Assembly: GCA_964017145.1 (NCBI GenBank)
Contig: OZ024846.1
Location: 558,001 to 622,000 of the forward strand
Direction of reading: 5' to 3'
DNA: 64,000 bases
DNA from: Agrocybe praecox
Lineage: Eukaryota; Basidiomycota; Agaricomycetes; Agaricales; Agrocybaceae
A model generated the notes under the pieces. The model saw only the letters and a list, made by a program, of their open reading frames with translations. It was not told the origin of the DNA and made no database searches. Position 1 is the first letter of the stretch, and every line of letters starts with the position of its first letter. The position numbers and the translations under genes are program-made. Positions 34,147 through 44,712 of the stretch are shown in pieces.

Positions 34147-35183
34147 CTAGAGACCGGAACCACGGAGTCTCGTTCTCAGTCTCTCGAGGCACTTTCCAAG
34201 CTCATTGCGCCCTTTCTTGTCTGCTCCTATTCCCCAGAACGCATCTTTATCGGAGTCCTGTTGATGATCCAATTAGCAATGCTATCAATACGATGGAATG
34301 AAAAGTCAAAATACCTCGATAAGCTCCGCGTCTCCTGTGGCTAACAATTCAGCTTGTAAATCGGCATGTTGTGTAAATTTATGGAACAGTGTCTCGTCCA
34401 TCTATTGATTCGTGTCAGAAGCTGTGACGATCGGCAAAATAAAATAAAGGATGGACCTTCTCAATGTTGACATGTTTCCAATCTGGTCGAACCTCTGGCT
34501 GAAAGCGACGAGCTTCAGAGAAAGCAACACTAGGTCTTTCGGAACATGTTCGGATATGTTCAGCGAGGTTTGGTCGATGTTGTTGAAACTAAAAGAAGGG
34601 AAATTTAGTCATTATAGTAATTCAGTGTAGGTTTACCAACTTTAAATGATTGGAAAAGATGCTCGCTTGTAGGATATCGTTTCCCATTGTAGATAACAGG
34701 ATGGGCAGAGAAGTTGGTGAATCCATAGTGGGGGTCCTGTTTGTGGTAGAAAAGAATACGATTTCGACTAGAAGTTGTCTTGATAGAGGAAGGCCGGCGT
34801 GCATCAGTAACAGCGCCTGCACTTCTAATTCCAGGTCGTCGCTGGGGATACATGCTGATCCTGGGGGAAGCGATGCGCGATTCGTCGCTGCGCTCCGCGG
34901 TTTCTTCTGTGACAATGTATTGCGTTTCTGAGGAATGAGATCGTCGAATGGGCTCCTCGATACCGAGAGTGTTTTCAGAAACCTCAGACAGGGTGAAGAT
35001 GGTATTCAGACTGTGGGTATCCCATTGGGATGGATCAACGTCCGAAGCAACATAAATAGTACGGCTCCGCTCTTCGACTCGATATACCGGCGCTGCCTTT
35101 GTCGTTGGCGACGTCAGCCCTGGCAAAGCTCTTGTATTAGTCGGTGGCGATGTGACGATGGTTATGGTTTTGCGAGTTTGCAT
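34147..35183 (-). CDS. NADAR-domain protein (YbiA/DUF1768-like)
   Basis: Four exons (35183-34641, 34588-34457, 34401-34315, 34257-34147) join in frame to 290 residues. About 130 N-terminal residues are Ser/Thr/Arg-rich and probably disordered. The NADAR domain follows: ILFYHKQDPHYGFTNFSAHP, YNGKRYPTSEHLFQSFK with the conserved Glu of the SEH motif, FQQHRPNLAEHIR, and AFWGIGADKKGRNELGKCLE near the end with the conserved Trp and Asp of the WGxGxD motif. Known NADAR proteins act on N-glycosidic bonds in riboflavin intermediates or NAD-derived substrates, and bacterial members have been reported to remove ADP-ribose from guanine bases. Here it lies among three ADP-ribosyltransferase paralogues. 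All key residues appear present, so activity is plausible; the substrate is not known. Confidence 0.88.
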
Positions 35184-35870
35184 GGTGCTGTGAGTTCAAT
35201 GAAAGAGTAAGTCATTTCCAACAGGTGTCTAACCAGAGATATAGCGTTCTAAACGCACAGCTTGCTGCAAAAACTTCCCAGCCAATAGAAGGAATTTAGG
35301 ACCAATCCTCACGAGAAAAACGTTTTGATAGCAATGGCGGACTAACACGCAATAAAGGAGTCAAAGGTCAGCTTTGGCGATGTATTTGCCTGCGTGAAAC
35401 GGCATTCTTGATCTGCTGTTTCGGATGCCTCGTGGCCTTTTATAATCCAGAAATAAACAGGAAATAGAAAAATCATGATCATGATGACAGTGCAAAAGAA
35501 AGGTGAAATTGGTTACATAATATTTCGGTGGCTCTTGCTGCGGAGTTCAAATCAACTCTTCCCTCCAGAGTTCAGATCTCAGAGTCTAATCTGTCGTTTT
35601 TTTCTCTGATGAATGTGATTCGAATTCGTTGAACTATCTTTCTAACATAAACCTATTCCATTCAAATCTGATCTCAAAACTATACTGGCCAATGTTCCCT
35701 GAAAACGAAAGGATAAAGAAAACGAAAACACCGACGAGCAAAAAAGAAAGTTTGAAGAAAGCACGGGTTTTCCACCATCTTGGACACGGGCTCACCGTAC
35801 TTGAAAAGCTGCGCAATATTATGAATTCTTAGAGGAGTCGAACCGGTCATATACGTCGAGCTTCTAGACT
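35184..35870. promoter_or_regulatory. Divergent intergenic region, NADAR / small orphan
   Basis: Contains the NADAR promoter and that of the small gene at 35871. Short frames at 35629-35832 have no recognisable content. Confidence 0.45.
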
Positions 35871-36336
35871 ATGCTTTCAAGGACTTCATTGGGTACGAGA
35901 GAAACATTCTATCAAGTTTTCAAGTACAGAGTTGACCTCACAAAAAAGGACTACATACGTGGTTACCAATGGCAACCAATATCTCAGGAAGCAGACCACG
36001 CAATCGATATCCAAAATGGGCTTCACATCTCTACCCCAGGAAAAAGGTCGTCCACCATGCAGACTTAAATGGACGGACATGGGCTTCCCAACAGTCAAGA
36101 AGCAAATTCGGCGCTACTCGATATCGACGTCGGATGCCGGAAATGCCCTCCTACATGTCCGTAGCATGTACGCTCTTTCGGGACATGAGGCAGCCATCAC
36201 TCTAGCATATGACCGTGATCCGTTCAAATTCGGGGTATGTCGCTTGGCCATTAGGCCCTTCCTACGGAGTATTAACTCTAAGCTTTTTGGTTCAAAGGTT
36301 CCTGGACGAATTTTTGAAATGCAAGTTTCGCTATGA
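35871..36336 (+). CDS. Small orphan protein inside the ADP-ribosylation cluster
   Basis: A three-exon model (35871-35923, 35988-36234, 36298-36336) uses GTACAG...CTCAG and GTATGT...AAAG. It gives a protein of about 112 residues starting MLSRTSLGTRETFYQVFKK and ending PGRIFEMQVSL. It contains CRLKWTDMGFPTVKKQIRR and HVRSMYALSGHEAAITLAYD. I recognise no family. The frame is kept across both junctions. It lies between NADAR and the transferase-only gene on the plus strand. It could be an unrelated orphan, an eroded gene, or an accessory factor. Confidence 0.4.
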
Positions 36337-36627
36337 TAACGGGAGGCCAGACCCTACAAGCACCGTTTAAACTTGGGAGTTCACTATCACGAGCACTGGA
36401 CGACAACTAAAATGCTTCATATCAAGCGAAGATCATTGAAACCCGACTATGTACACGCGCACACGCGATATCATCGTGGCTCCAGCGAGGCATGCCTTTA
36501 GGACTCTCTTTGTACTCCTTGATACAAACGTGGAACACGTCTCGACCTGGGGCACTGAAATGAAAACGGAGCTGCTTTTTAACGCTTCTGCTCAACACCC
36601 ATTCCCATCTGATTACTGAACGACGAA

Positions 36628-37625
36628 ATGTCTATGATTATCGACGAATTCAGCTTTGACCATCCAGACAATAAGGGTTACGGAAAATCGAAGAGATTGA
36701 GGTTAATCTCTTCTGGAGATCCTCAGTTCTCAATTAGTAAGGATTGTCGTCTACGTAATATTTTTTACTGACGTTCTTCAGTTGAAAACAGATTTTATAA
36801 GGGCTGGAAACACCCAAAGAAAGCGAAGCCAAAAATTCATGCTGTTTTCAAGATTTTATCTCCCGATGCTACTCTAAAGCCTTACCATCGATATAGGTGT
36901 GTGTACTATGAAATCGTATATATGTTACTCTAGCGCTGACGTTCTAACCCAGGGCAATGGTCTTGTCATCGCCAGCTCTGCGCAATCGAACGAAGAATCC
37001 GGTCAACGAGCAACTCCTTTTCCATGGAACGAATAGATACTGCAGACTCGCGGAGGATTCTACGAGAACTAGGCTTTGCCAGTCATCAAAATGCTACCTT
37101 TGCCGTGTCGTTCGTGACTCATTTGAAATCAAACGATGTGGAACGAAGAACAAATTTCGTCGATTTGGCACTGGAATTTACACTACTGCATGTTCATCGA
37201 GTGAGTGGCTTCAGAATTCGTCCCAGTACATTTTCACTGATGTTTCTTCGAATTCTTTTTATTTAGAAGCCGACGACTATACGGCCAACGGCGACGAACT
37301 TTCTCAGCTCCGTGTGCTACTCGTGACCCGGGTTGTCGTTGGCAATCCCTACGTGCTTCGTGAAAATGCGACTTCGCTGACAGAACCTCCTTGTGGCCAC
37401 CATTCTGTAAGTCCAAAAAAACGCTTTTTACTATTACGATTATTCAACTAGTGCTCATAGGTAGTCGGAGTACCTGGAGCCGACTTGAACTACGAAGAAA
37501 CAGTGGTATACAACAACGACGCCATTCGTCCGGCCTACCTCGTGGTGTATGGTGATATGCCAGAATCCAAGTCCAAATTCCACGCTTTAATCACCACATT
37601 ATTTAAAACGCCTCTAGCGTCATAA
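36628..37625 (+). CDS. PARP-like ADP-ribosyltransferase, catalytic domain only
   Basis: Five exons (36628-36736, 36782-36896, 36953-37200, 37267-37406, 37461-37625) join exactly in frame to 258 residues. The fold markers are in PARP order: ENRFYKGWKHPKK, NEQLLFHGTNRYC (catalytic His), a Cys-bearing insert (LCQSSKCYLCRVVRDSF), FRRFGTGIYTTACSSKADDY (catalytic Tyr), VLLVTRVVVGNPY and finally LNYEETVVYNNDAIRPAYLV then VY. The third catalytic position, Glu in most active PARPs, aligns with Asp in NNDAIRP, as in the two neighbouring paralogues. The enzyme would transfer ADP-ribose from NAD to an unknown target. It lacks the N-terminal zinc array of the 39279 gene. It is convergent with the next paralogue, 104 bp apart. 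Confidence 0.85.
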
Positions 37626-37728
37626 ATTCCTTATCATTATTTCACCTGTCTATTATACGTATTCATAATTTATCTTGTTCTTCATTTCCCCGAATCCATC
37701 CCGTAACCTGTTCCCCCTTCGCACTTTT

Positions 37729-38998
37729 CTAACCCGATTTGTTCGTCGTATACATAATTACATATACAGGAAGAATCGCATCAGGCCCCGGAACATACAA
37801 CGATTCTTCCTCGACACTCTGGAACCTTTTCAGCAAGGACTGTAATGGCAACAAACGATACAAAGGACCAACCTCATCAACATCTACTTGGCACGCTTCC
37901 ACGGACACATCACACGCAATCATAACTCGATAAGGTGACGAAGTGCAGGAAGTCGCAAACTGGTCAGCCAAACTGGGATTCCGGTACGAGTAGATGCCGT
38001 CTCCAAATCTATGGAATGTAAGCACGGCGTTTCTGTCAACCCATCAAATATTAACACCTGCCTTCCATTGTTATAGCTGGCCCCAAAAGCGAAGGACTTG
38101 AAGCACGACTTGATTATGCAGCAAATCCCGCACGACTTGAAATTACACAGAGACGAATCTTTCGACCCGAGATCGCAAATGCATTGGGAACTATGAAAGC
38201 TTCGAACCTCCTCTAAATTCGGATCCGCAGCTCTATATTTTGCCCCATCAGCACTTTGACCTTTCATCTTTCAAGATTTCATTGACGTACTTATATTGGT
38301 CGTGACGAACACGATTGTCGCGTGAGAGAATAATTTCGTAGGCCTTATCAAAAACAGGAGATACCGTACGTGATTCCCATTCACTCAAAAATTGAGCTCG
38401 AACTAATCAATGGAAATTAGAAACGTGCTCTGACATGATTTTGCGCTTAATGCGACCGATAAATCGCACACTCACGATTTTTAAACGCTTTCCCATCTGG
38501 GTTCAGTTCCTTGAGTCGAGGCTCCACCCGGACGAGTCGATCGCAAGGAATACACATCGATCCAACTATACGAGGTTGAACATCGCATAACTCGCAGGCC
38601 TCCGCTTGTCCCAAGCGTACACTTTCTCTGGAATCAGAATATGATCAAAAAAAATCGCACGATATCAGTGTTTCCCAACAGGCTTGCCTTGCGTGGCTTT
38701 CTGAACAGAAGTTCGCAAACGCAGGTTTTCCGGTCGCGCGGCATCCTTGAAGCAAACATACTGAAGGACTTGGGCCTGACCCATTCCTCGCGCAGCTTCT
38801 GCTGCAATACGGGTGCTTAAATCCATTGTCGACGAATTTTGGTTTCTTGCCGCAGATCTGTGTGGTGTGCGCGTCACTTCACTATGAACAGAAAAGAAAA
38901 TCGAGGTTGGAATTTACCTCGCATAAATCGGCCTGAGCAGGCGTCTTGATTCTGGAGCTGGATCCCCAATGTACTACATTCTTGACGAGTGAGACCAT
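37729..38998 (-). CDS. Diverged PARP-like protein with zinc motif, possibly inactive or decaying
   Basis: Starts MVSLVKNVVHWGSSSRIKTP. Splicing creates CEICGKKPKFVDNGFKHPYC then SRSC, followed by CLLQGCRATGKPAFANFCSE then SHA, and CELCDVQPR, so the N-terminal zinc part of the family is kept in shorter form. The catalytic half reads FLSEWESRTVSPVFDKAYEI, then SFHSSQCICDL where its relatives have FHGT, then RFGDGIYSYRNPSLADQF, and ends YVPGPDAILPVYVIMY. The His and Tyr remain but Gly-Thr of HGT is Ser-Ser. Two introns seem to use GC donors (AAG-GCAAGC and AAG-GCAGGT). Between 38290 and 38240 I need a frame change (ILKDERSK versus ADGAKYRAADPN) without a good intron, so a frameshift is likely. 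It may be a pseudo-enzyme or a pseudogene. Confidence 0.65.
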
Positions 38999-39278
38999 GG
39001 TTATGCTAGAAGTTGGAAGTTCGGAACTGGAGGATGGGAAATGAGATATCGACAACCAGGACGAGAAATCGAACCGTATAAACACGGCATGGGATGGCCT
39101 CGAGTCTGGCACGCCGAGGCCTCATTGCAGAAGATGAAAATCAGAAAATCATCGTAATGTCCCAGCATGGTAATCAATCTGTTTCGTATCTGGTTTATAA
39201 ATTGACCAAGTGTTTCCTCTTCCCCTCTCAAGGATTGAAGCATTGTCTCCTTGAAAATCGCTGTAACTTTATTCCACG
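38999..39278. promoter_or_regulatory. Shared divergent promoter of two transferase paralogues
   Basis: A 280-bp gap between the divergent starts at 38998 (-) and 39279 (+). Such an arrangement favours co-regulation. No specific element is recognised. Confidence 0.5.
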
Positions 39279-41092
39279 ATGACCAGCCATATCCCTCTAG
39301 CGCTCTCGATTCTTGGAACCTTAGCAAGTCATTCTCTAGGTTCCCTGACTCAGAAATCTGCGCCTCCCCCACCCCCACCCCCACCTCCAAGTGTTGCGGC
39401 AACATCTAACAACAATACCACTTCTTCGGCACCTCCATCAGCACCTTCTGGCTCTGCAAACACCACAAACGCTGTTTCGACTGCTACGAGCAGTGCTACA
39501 GCTTCAATTAATACTGTTGCACTTTGCGATGTATGTACTAATTATCTGGTCGAGGTCATAGCCTACTAAATATAATCGGTTATAGGTGTGCCAACTCCGT
39601 CCAAAATATTTCGACGGGAACAAGACACACCCATTCTGCAGCAAGACTTGTGCCAACAAGAAGCTAAACGGCGTTGGGAATACCTCGGGGTCTCCGAACT
39701 GCAATGTCAGATTCATCGATGTACATGCTCGATCTAATTTTGGTTCTGACTGCATCATTTCATTCAGTTTTGCCACAATAGGCCGAAACACTTTGATGGA
39801 ACCAAGACTCATGATTTCTGTAGCAAGGCGTGCGCAAAAAACGTTTTGCCTCACAGAAAGTCTACTGGAGGGGGATGGACCGCAGGTCTGTCCAATAACG
39901 CCCAGTCAACGAATCATGTTGCCAATCAGAACACCTCAGGCGTCTGTCAAGCACCTGGATGCACAAACCCTCCGCACATGGGATACGATTATTGTTCGTT
40001 GGCTCACAAAACGTTCGTATCATTGAGATAAAAAATATTCTCAAACACTGACCGGTTCCGAGCAGGCTTGGAGAGACGCTTTGCCTGATGTGTTTACAAG
40101 AACCTAAAATGCTTAACTCGCACTTCTGCAGCCAGACTTGTGCGGACGATGCCGAGAGCAAAGGTCCCATGATCCTTGAGGTTCCTGTTGGACATGTAAC
40201 CTTCAAAAGTGGTATGGAATAGACATATCCTACTATGAAAATCTCGCTGAACCCACCTTGCTAGTGGCCGACCAATTCAAGGCTTCCTGGAGACATGCAG
40301 GTACAACTTGCCCACCTGTTCGACGCGTGTACAAGATCCTTGTTCCTCCAGCTTCGTTAGCTGCATACAATGCGTATCGGTAATGCTTTCTGCGCTTGAA
40401 ATTGTTTGCATTAGATACTAATACAGTTCATGATATTCATCTAGAGCTGCAGTCGAAGCTCAAGGCCAATTTCTCAGCGCAGGTCGCTCAGAGGGAAACG
40501 AAAACCGCCGCTGGCACGGTACGCGTCGGGTCTGTAACCTGGGAGATCAAGGACAGACCCAGTTCTGCTCTGCGTCGAACTGCTCTCTTTGTTGCATCAT
40601 TCGTACTTCTTACGATATTTCTCTATGGGGAAAGAAAACAGGCTGGGGAAGGTACGTCCTTTCTAGAATTTCTCTCGCATAAAGTACTGACTTCCTGACT
40701 AAAGGTTTGGAAAGGGAATTTATACATCTTCGACATCTTCGAAGTAAGCGTCGTCATGAATTCACATTGTTACTAATGTTGATTACGAGATTTTTGTTAT
40801 AGATCCAATGACTATTCTTCCAACGATTGCAAGTCGAACCTGAAGGCCATTCTTCTGAACAAGGTAGTTGTGGGAAAGGGGTGCAAGATGATTCAAGATA
40901 ACACTTCGTTGACTGCGCCGCCTTCTGGGTATGATTCGGTGAGAACATCTGAGGACATCGCTTATAGCTCCGACTGAATAGTTTTTGCGCTAGGTTTTGG
41001 CCGAGAAGGGAGGAAGCCTGAACTACGACGAACTCGTCGTATATTCGAACGATGCAATCCGACCCTCTTTCCTCGTAATGTATGAGCCGTAG
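39279..41092 (+). CDS. Full-length zinc-array PARP-like ADP-ribosyltransferase
   Basis: Nine exons (39279-39530, 39586-39705, 39768-40012, 40066-40211, 40265-40379, 40445-40651, 40705-40743, 40803-40938, 40994-41092) sum to a whole number of codons, 452 residues. A Pro run and a Ser/Thr/Asn-rich linker (residues ~27-80) precede the Cys clusters: CDVCQLRPKYFDGNKTHPFC, CNFCHNRPKHFDGTKTHDFC, CQAPGCTNPPHMGYDYCS, and CLMCLQEPKMLNSHFCSQTC. The catalytic domain then runs VADQFKASWRHAG, RVYKILVPPASLAAYNAYR, RRWHGTRRVCNLG (His), CSASNCSLCCIIRTSYDISL, GRFGKGIYTSSTSSKSNDYS (Tyr), and SLNYDELVVYSNDAIRPSFL. The third triad position is Asp, not Glu. The array resembles that of the zinc-only protein at 32656-33797. 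The gene is intact and is the reference copy for the cluster. Confidence 0.88.
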
Positions 41093-41464
41093 TGGTTTTT
41101 GCGACTCCGTGGAGACACCTCTCTTTGTGTGATAGGCCTTATTTTGTTTCCAAATGTTATATGGATATAATGTCCACACGGGATTTTTTGATATTTATGT
41201 AACTTAATAGATCATCATTCGTCATTCTTTGAATAAAGAACTTGAAGTATTACGACAGTAGCAGTAGCGTAGTAGCCCGAGGATCATTGTAAATTGGGAA
41301 ATACCGACCTTGAAAAAGCTTTACCAACTTCTCGGGAACAATAAGACCACTGCAGGTTTGGTGGAAAAAGGCACTCGCAAGAACAAAAGGGGACAGTACA
41401 TGATAATTATATCGCGGAGGCTAAACGAAAATATCATCGAGGTCGGAGGCACTTGCATGTCACT

Positions 41465-42463
41465 TCAGTGCATAGGAAAGGACTCGTGCTCTAGAGCAGA
41501 TTGGGCAGATCCCCAGGCCAACCATAGCATACCCAACATACCGGCAGACAACATCAAACTTTGAATGACAGCTACACCTAATAAAATCGAAAGCGAACAA
41601 GGAAAATCGACGAAGAATTGAAGTAAACACACGACGAACCTATTTTCCCAAGAAAAATGAACGCACCGAAAAGTCCTCGTATCTGAGCGCAATAAACCAC
41701 GTCCCCACACGTTCCTCTGTCCAGCAGATTGGTGACTGAACCGTTTAGGATGCCTGCACCAACGATCCAGAAAAGCCAGGTTACGAATGTCCAAATTGCC
41801 TGGGAACCCACGGACGAGATAGGGTGCTTCGACCACGTAGGGTGCACAAAGAGCAAGGTATATGCCCCTGCTGTGGTTGTTGTCCACGAGGCGGCGAATC
41901 TACCCAAAAATATGAATTTGGAAAAGCAAGCAAAATAATAATAGAGACGTACAAGAGGAGTCGGACAGCGTTCCTCGTTAGGATATTGGGGTAGTTGTGG
42001 TTGAATCGATATTGAAGAATCAACCAGCTAGAAAAGGCGAGCTAGGAGAAAAATGGTCAAAAGTTCTAAGTCCTGACGGTACCCTGGAAAGCTCCCATAG
42101 GACGACATACTGCAGTCAAACTGCTCAAGACAAGGAAAACATATCCGACTAGAATAAAATGTCAACAAGAAAATCAAAGAAAATCACTTCAAACTTACTT
42201 GGAGCATACTTCTGCAACCTCACTCCGGAGGTTTTGTTGAGAGGCCTTGGATTTTTTCTCGCATATTGGAACGTCCAGGAAAGGATGCACAAATACATCA
42301 AGCCAATCATAGGGGTTATACACGCTATGAGGCTGGTCGTCGTGCTTGACAAATAAGACGTACGACTTGATGAAGGATCATCTGAGATGAAAGTCGATGG
42401 GGGTATAGAAGACGCTGTAGCTGTTACGACAGCTGTGGTAATGGAGGAAATCATGGGCGACAT
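41465..42463 (-). CDS. MARVEL-like tetraspan membrane protein
   Basis: Exons start MSPMISSITTAVVTATASSI and join through GTAAGT...TCTAG (giving APIGYVFLVLSSLTAVCRPM), GTACCG...CCTAG (giving GAFQLAFSSWLILQYRF), GTACGT...GGTAG (giving RLLLFAASWTTTTAGAYTLL) and GTTCGT...ATTAG (giving FLGKIGVAVIQSLMLSAGML). Four to six membrane spans result. AIWTFVTWLFWIVGAGILNG with nearby Cys residues is reminiscent of fungal MARVEL-domain proteins, which sit in plasma-membrane or vesicle membranes. The assignment rests on hydrophobicity and the Trp pattern only. The tail (SALEHESFPMH) is polar. Confidence 0.6.
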
Positions 42464-43151
42464 GGATCAGTTGTTTGAAACTTCGACCGGCTGATGGAAA
42501 TTGGGTAAGAGGTAAGTTTTAGAAAAAATATCAAGTAACGCTCACCGAAGATGATGAAAAAGGCAGTGAAGACCAGCACAATAGACGAACAGGATGCAAG
42601 ATGAGAGATGGTGAAAGAGTCAACACGGTACTGCGCTCATATACTGCTACGTGCTTGAAGGCAACAACGTGGTTTTCATGTGGGCGCAAGAGTTGAAGCC
42701 TAGTGGTAAGATACGCGCGAGATGAATTCGTTATCCTCAATAATCCAAGACAAACGGTAAGGGATAGTCGAAGGTGGTATGGGATTTCAATCTTGCACTT
42801 TTGCTAGGTAATTTCGGCATCCACGTTGAATCTGTAATGTTGACTGGCGTGAGGTGGTAGCTACCACTTGCCAAGCTATAAGACTGATTCCATCGCCGCA
42901 ACCCAAATTGTACAAGGAGATGGTGGGGCGTAGGACGACGAGGAGCTTCCGCTGACTATTGACCATCAAATTCTCTAATTTACTCGGCAGAATGAGCGTC
43001 GAAAATGGATCGCTTAGAGAGGTCCAACAGAAAGAAGCACTTATACCGGCGATGTTACGTCTTGCACCTTGCATTTCATTGTTGGATTATTTATTTATTT
43101 CTTCATCATAAGCCTGACGGTATCCTCCCAACTTTGCGCCATGAACTCAGG
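42464..43151. other. Intergenic
   Basis: Promoter side of the tetraspan gene and 3' side of the NmrA-like relic. Short frames only. Confidence 0.45.
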
Positions 43152-43975
43152 CTACGCTCGGTTAACGGGGTTGTTCATAACGGCTGAACTAAATCCAACA
43201 GTACGCCTGACGGTGGTGAAACGGGCCTCGTCTTCGTTTCCGAGGGCTTTTTGTTCCTCCTCGTACGTGTAAGAGCTTTCGCGAGTGAGATAATTCACGT
43301 CGATGGGGTGGCCGAGCACGGGAGAAACGATAGCGAAGTAATCCGCAATTCCTATTGTGGAACTTTCCAGAGGCAATTCACGGCGCTCGTTGAGATATTT
43401 AAGATGGAAAGGTAGAGCAGACAACGCTACAAATTCTCCAATGCTGTCAAAAAAGTATACGTCAGGCGCACTCAAAAATTGTTGAATGGCCGAAACTTAC
43501 TCATCAGTGTAGGTAGAGGTGAGCAATGCGCTAGGGTCCCCAACAAACTTGAGCTGTCTTCTTGTCCTCTGAAAGGCCCAAAACATTGCGCTCAATCATG
43601 AAGTAGCTGTCATGACGTAGGTGTAGCCCAATGAATCGTCCTGGTTGTTTCTTCCAGCACTTTCTTGACTTGAATTTTCGGGGCGAAAAAGAAAACCTTG
43701 CTGGCAACAGGGTCCCTTAAATCTGCACCAACTATAAACAAGTAATCAGCCTGTTATCAGACGGATGCAAAACTGACTGACTGACTGACATTCAGTTGGA
43801 TTGTACGCGTTCTAGAGGGACCAATGCGTACTTAGCTTCCTTCTCCGGCGTGCTTTGAGCAGTGACAATAAGATATGCAACGCATTTTAGCTGGCTTCTG
43901 TACTTGACTGGCTTTGTTTGCCATGAAACTACCAAGTGTGCCAGTTGCGCCAATGAGGAGAACAGAGTAGGTCAT
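43152..43975 (-). pseudogene. NmrA-like NAD(P)-binding protein, disrupted
   Basis: The start MTYSVLLIGATGTLGSFMAN carries the GxxGxxG dinucleotide-binding loop of NmrA/isoflavone-reductase-like Rossmann proteins. Downstream pieces of the same protein follow in different frames: VGADLRDPVASKVFFFAP, SLGYTYVM, YFMIERNVLGLSEDKKTAQ, FVGDPSALLTSTYTD. After an intron comes IGEFVALSALPFHLKYLNER then ending NPVNRA. Between SLGYTYVM, YFMIERN and FVGDP single-base shifts are needed and no introns fit. The region between the loop and GADLRDP also contains stops and a GTCA repeat. The order of pieces matches a normal family member, so this is a recently broken gene or a poorly sequenced one. Confidence 0.6.
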
Positions 43976-44034
43976 TCTGGAGATAATGAGGAAGACATGG
44001 ATTTCCCGACAAACAAATTCTTTTATGCGAGCCT

Positions 44035-44444
44035 TCAAACGCTCATTAGCAAATGTTCTTGTGCAGGTATAACCAGGGCAACTAATACCTCATCAACATT
44101 GTGCATCCGGCTTACGAACCGAAGTGGTTCTACAAGTACCCAGCCGTTCTCAAAATATGGAGTCTGACAAATAAAAATGAGTGAGCGAAAATTTCTCCGA
44201 GTACAGTGTGGACCGCGGCCATATAGTGTTGCACGCCGACTGTTCAGAGTCACGACCGAAAGTGTAAAATTGGGCGTTGCGGGATCACTTCCGTCGTGTC
44301 GATTCCGTTGACACAGCACAGTTGTTGTTCCGCAAACTTCAGCCAGCCAGCTTCAGCTTCGGATAATTTCAAGCCTAGGTCCAGTTGTTCTTTAGAAACC
44401 GTGAAAAAGACATAGAAACCGGGGGTGACAACCGCATAGATCAT
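44035..44444 (-). CDS. Small orphan protein
   Basis: One segment begins MIYAVVTPGFYVFFTVSKEQ and runs to PQRPILHF; a second begins TPYFENGWVLVEPLRFVSRM and ends EHLLMSV. A GTCGTG donor after ILHF and a TGTCAG acceptor before TPYF would remove about 90 bp, but leave the join out of phase, so the model is incomplete. Both segments look like real coding sequence (hydrophobic/acidic pattern, no low complexity). No family is recognised. Confidence 0.4.
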
Positions 44445-44712
44445 TAGTTCATCGACGCTCGACGCTTAGTGTCACCGTGTCACGACGCGGACAACATATA
44501 TAGATAGCACAAATCAAAAGGCAGAACCGAAAGGTACTTTGAGTGTCCTCGGTTGCCCAACTTAAGAGAAGAGAAATCATCAACGCAAAAAAATATTCGT
44601 GGCATAGAGCATACAAACATACAGCTCAATTTGCATTGCATAGAAGTAGAATAACAAAGGTGCATAACCACTATACGACGTACGATATCGTCAACTTGAA
44701 ATTTTGGAAAAT

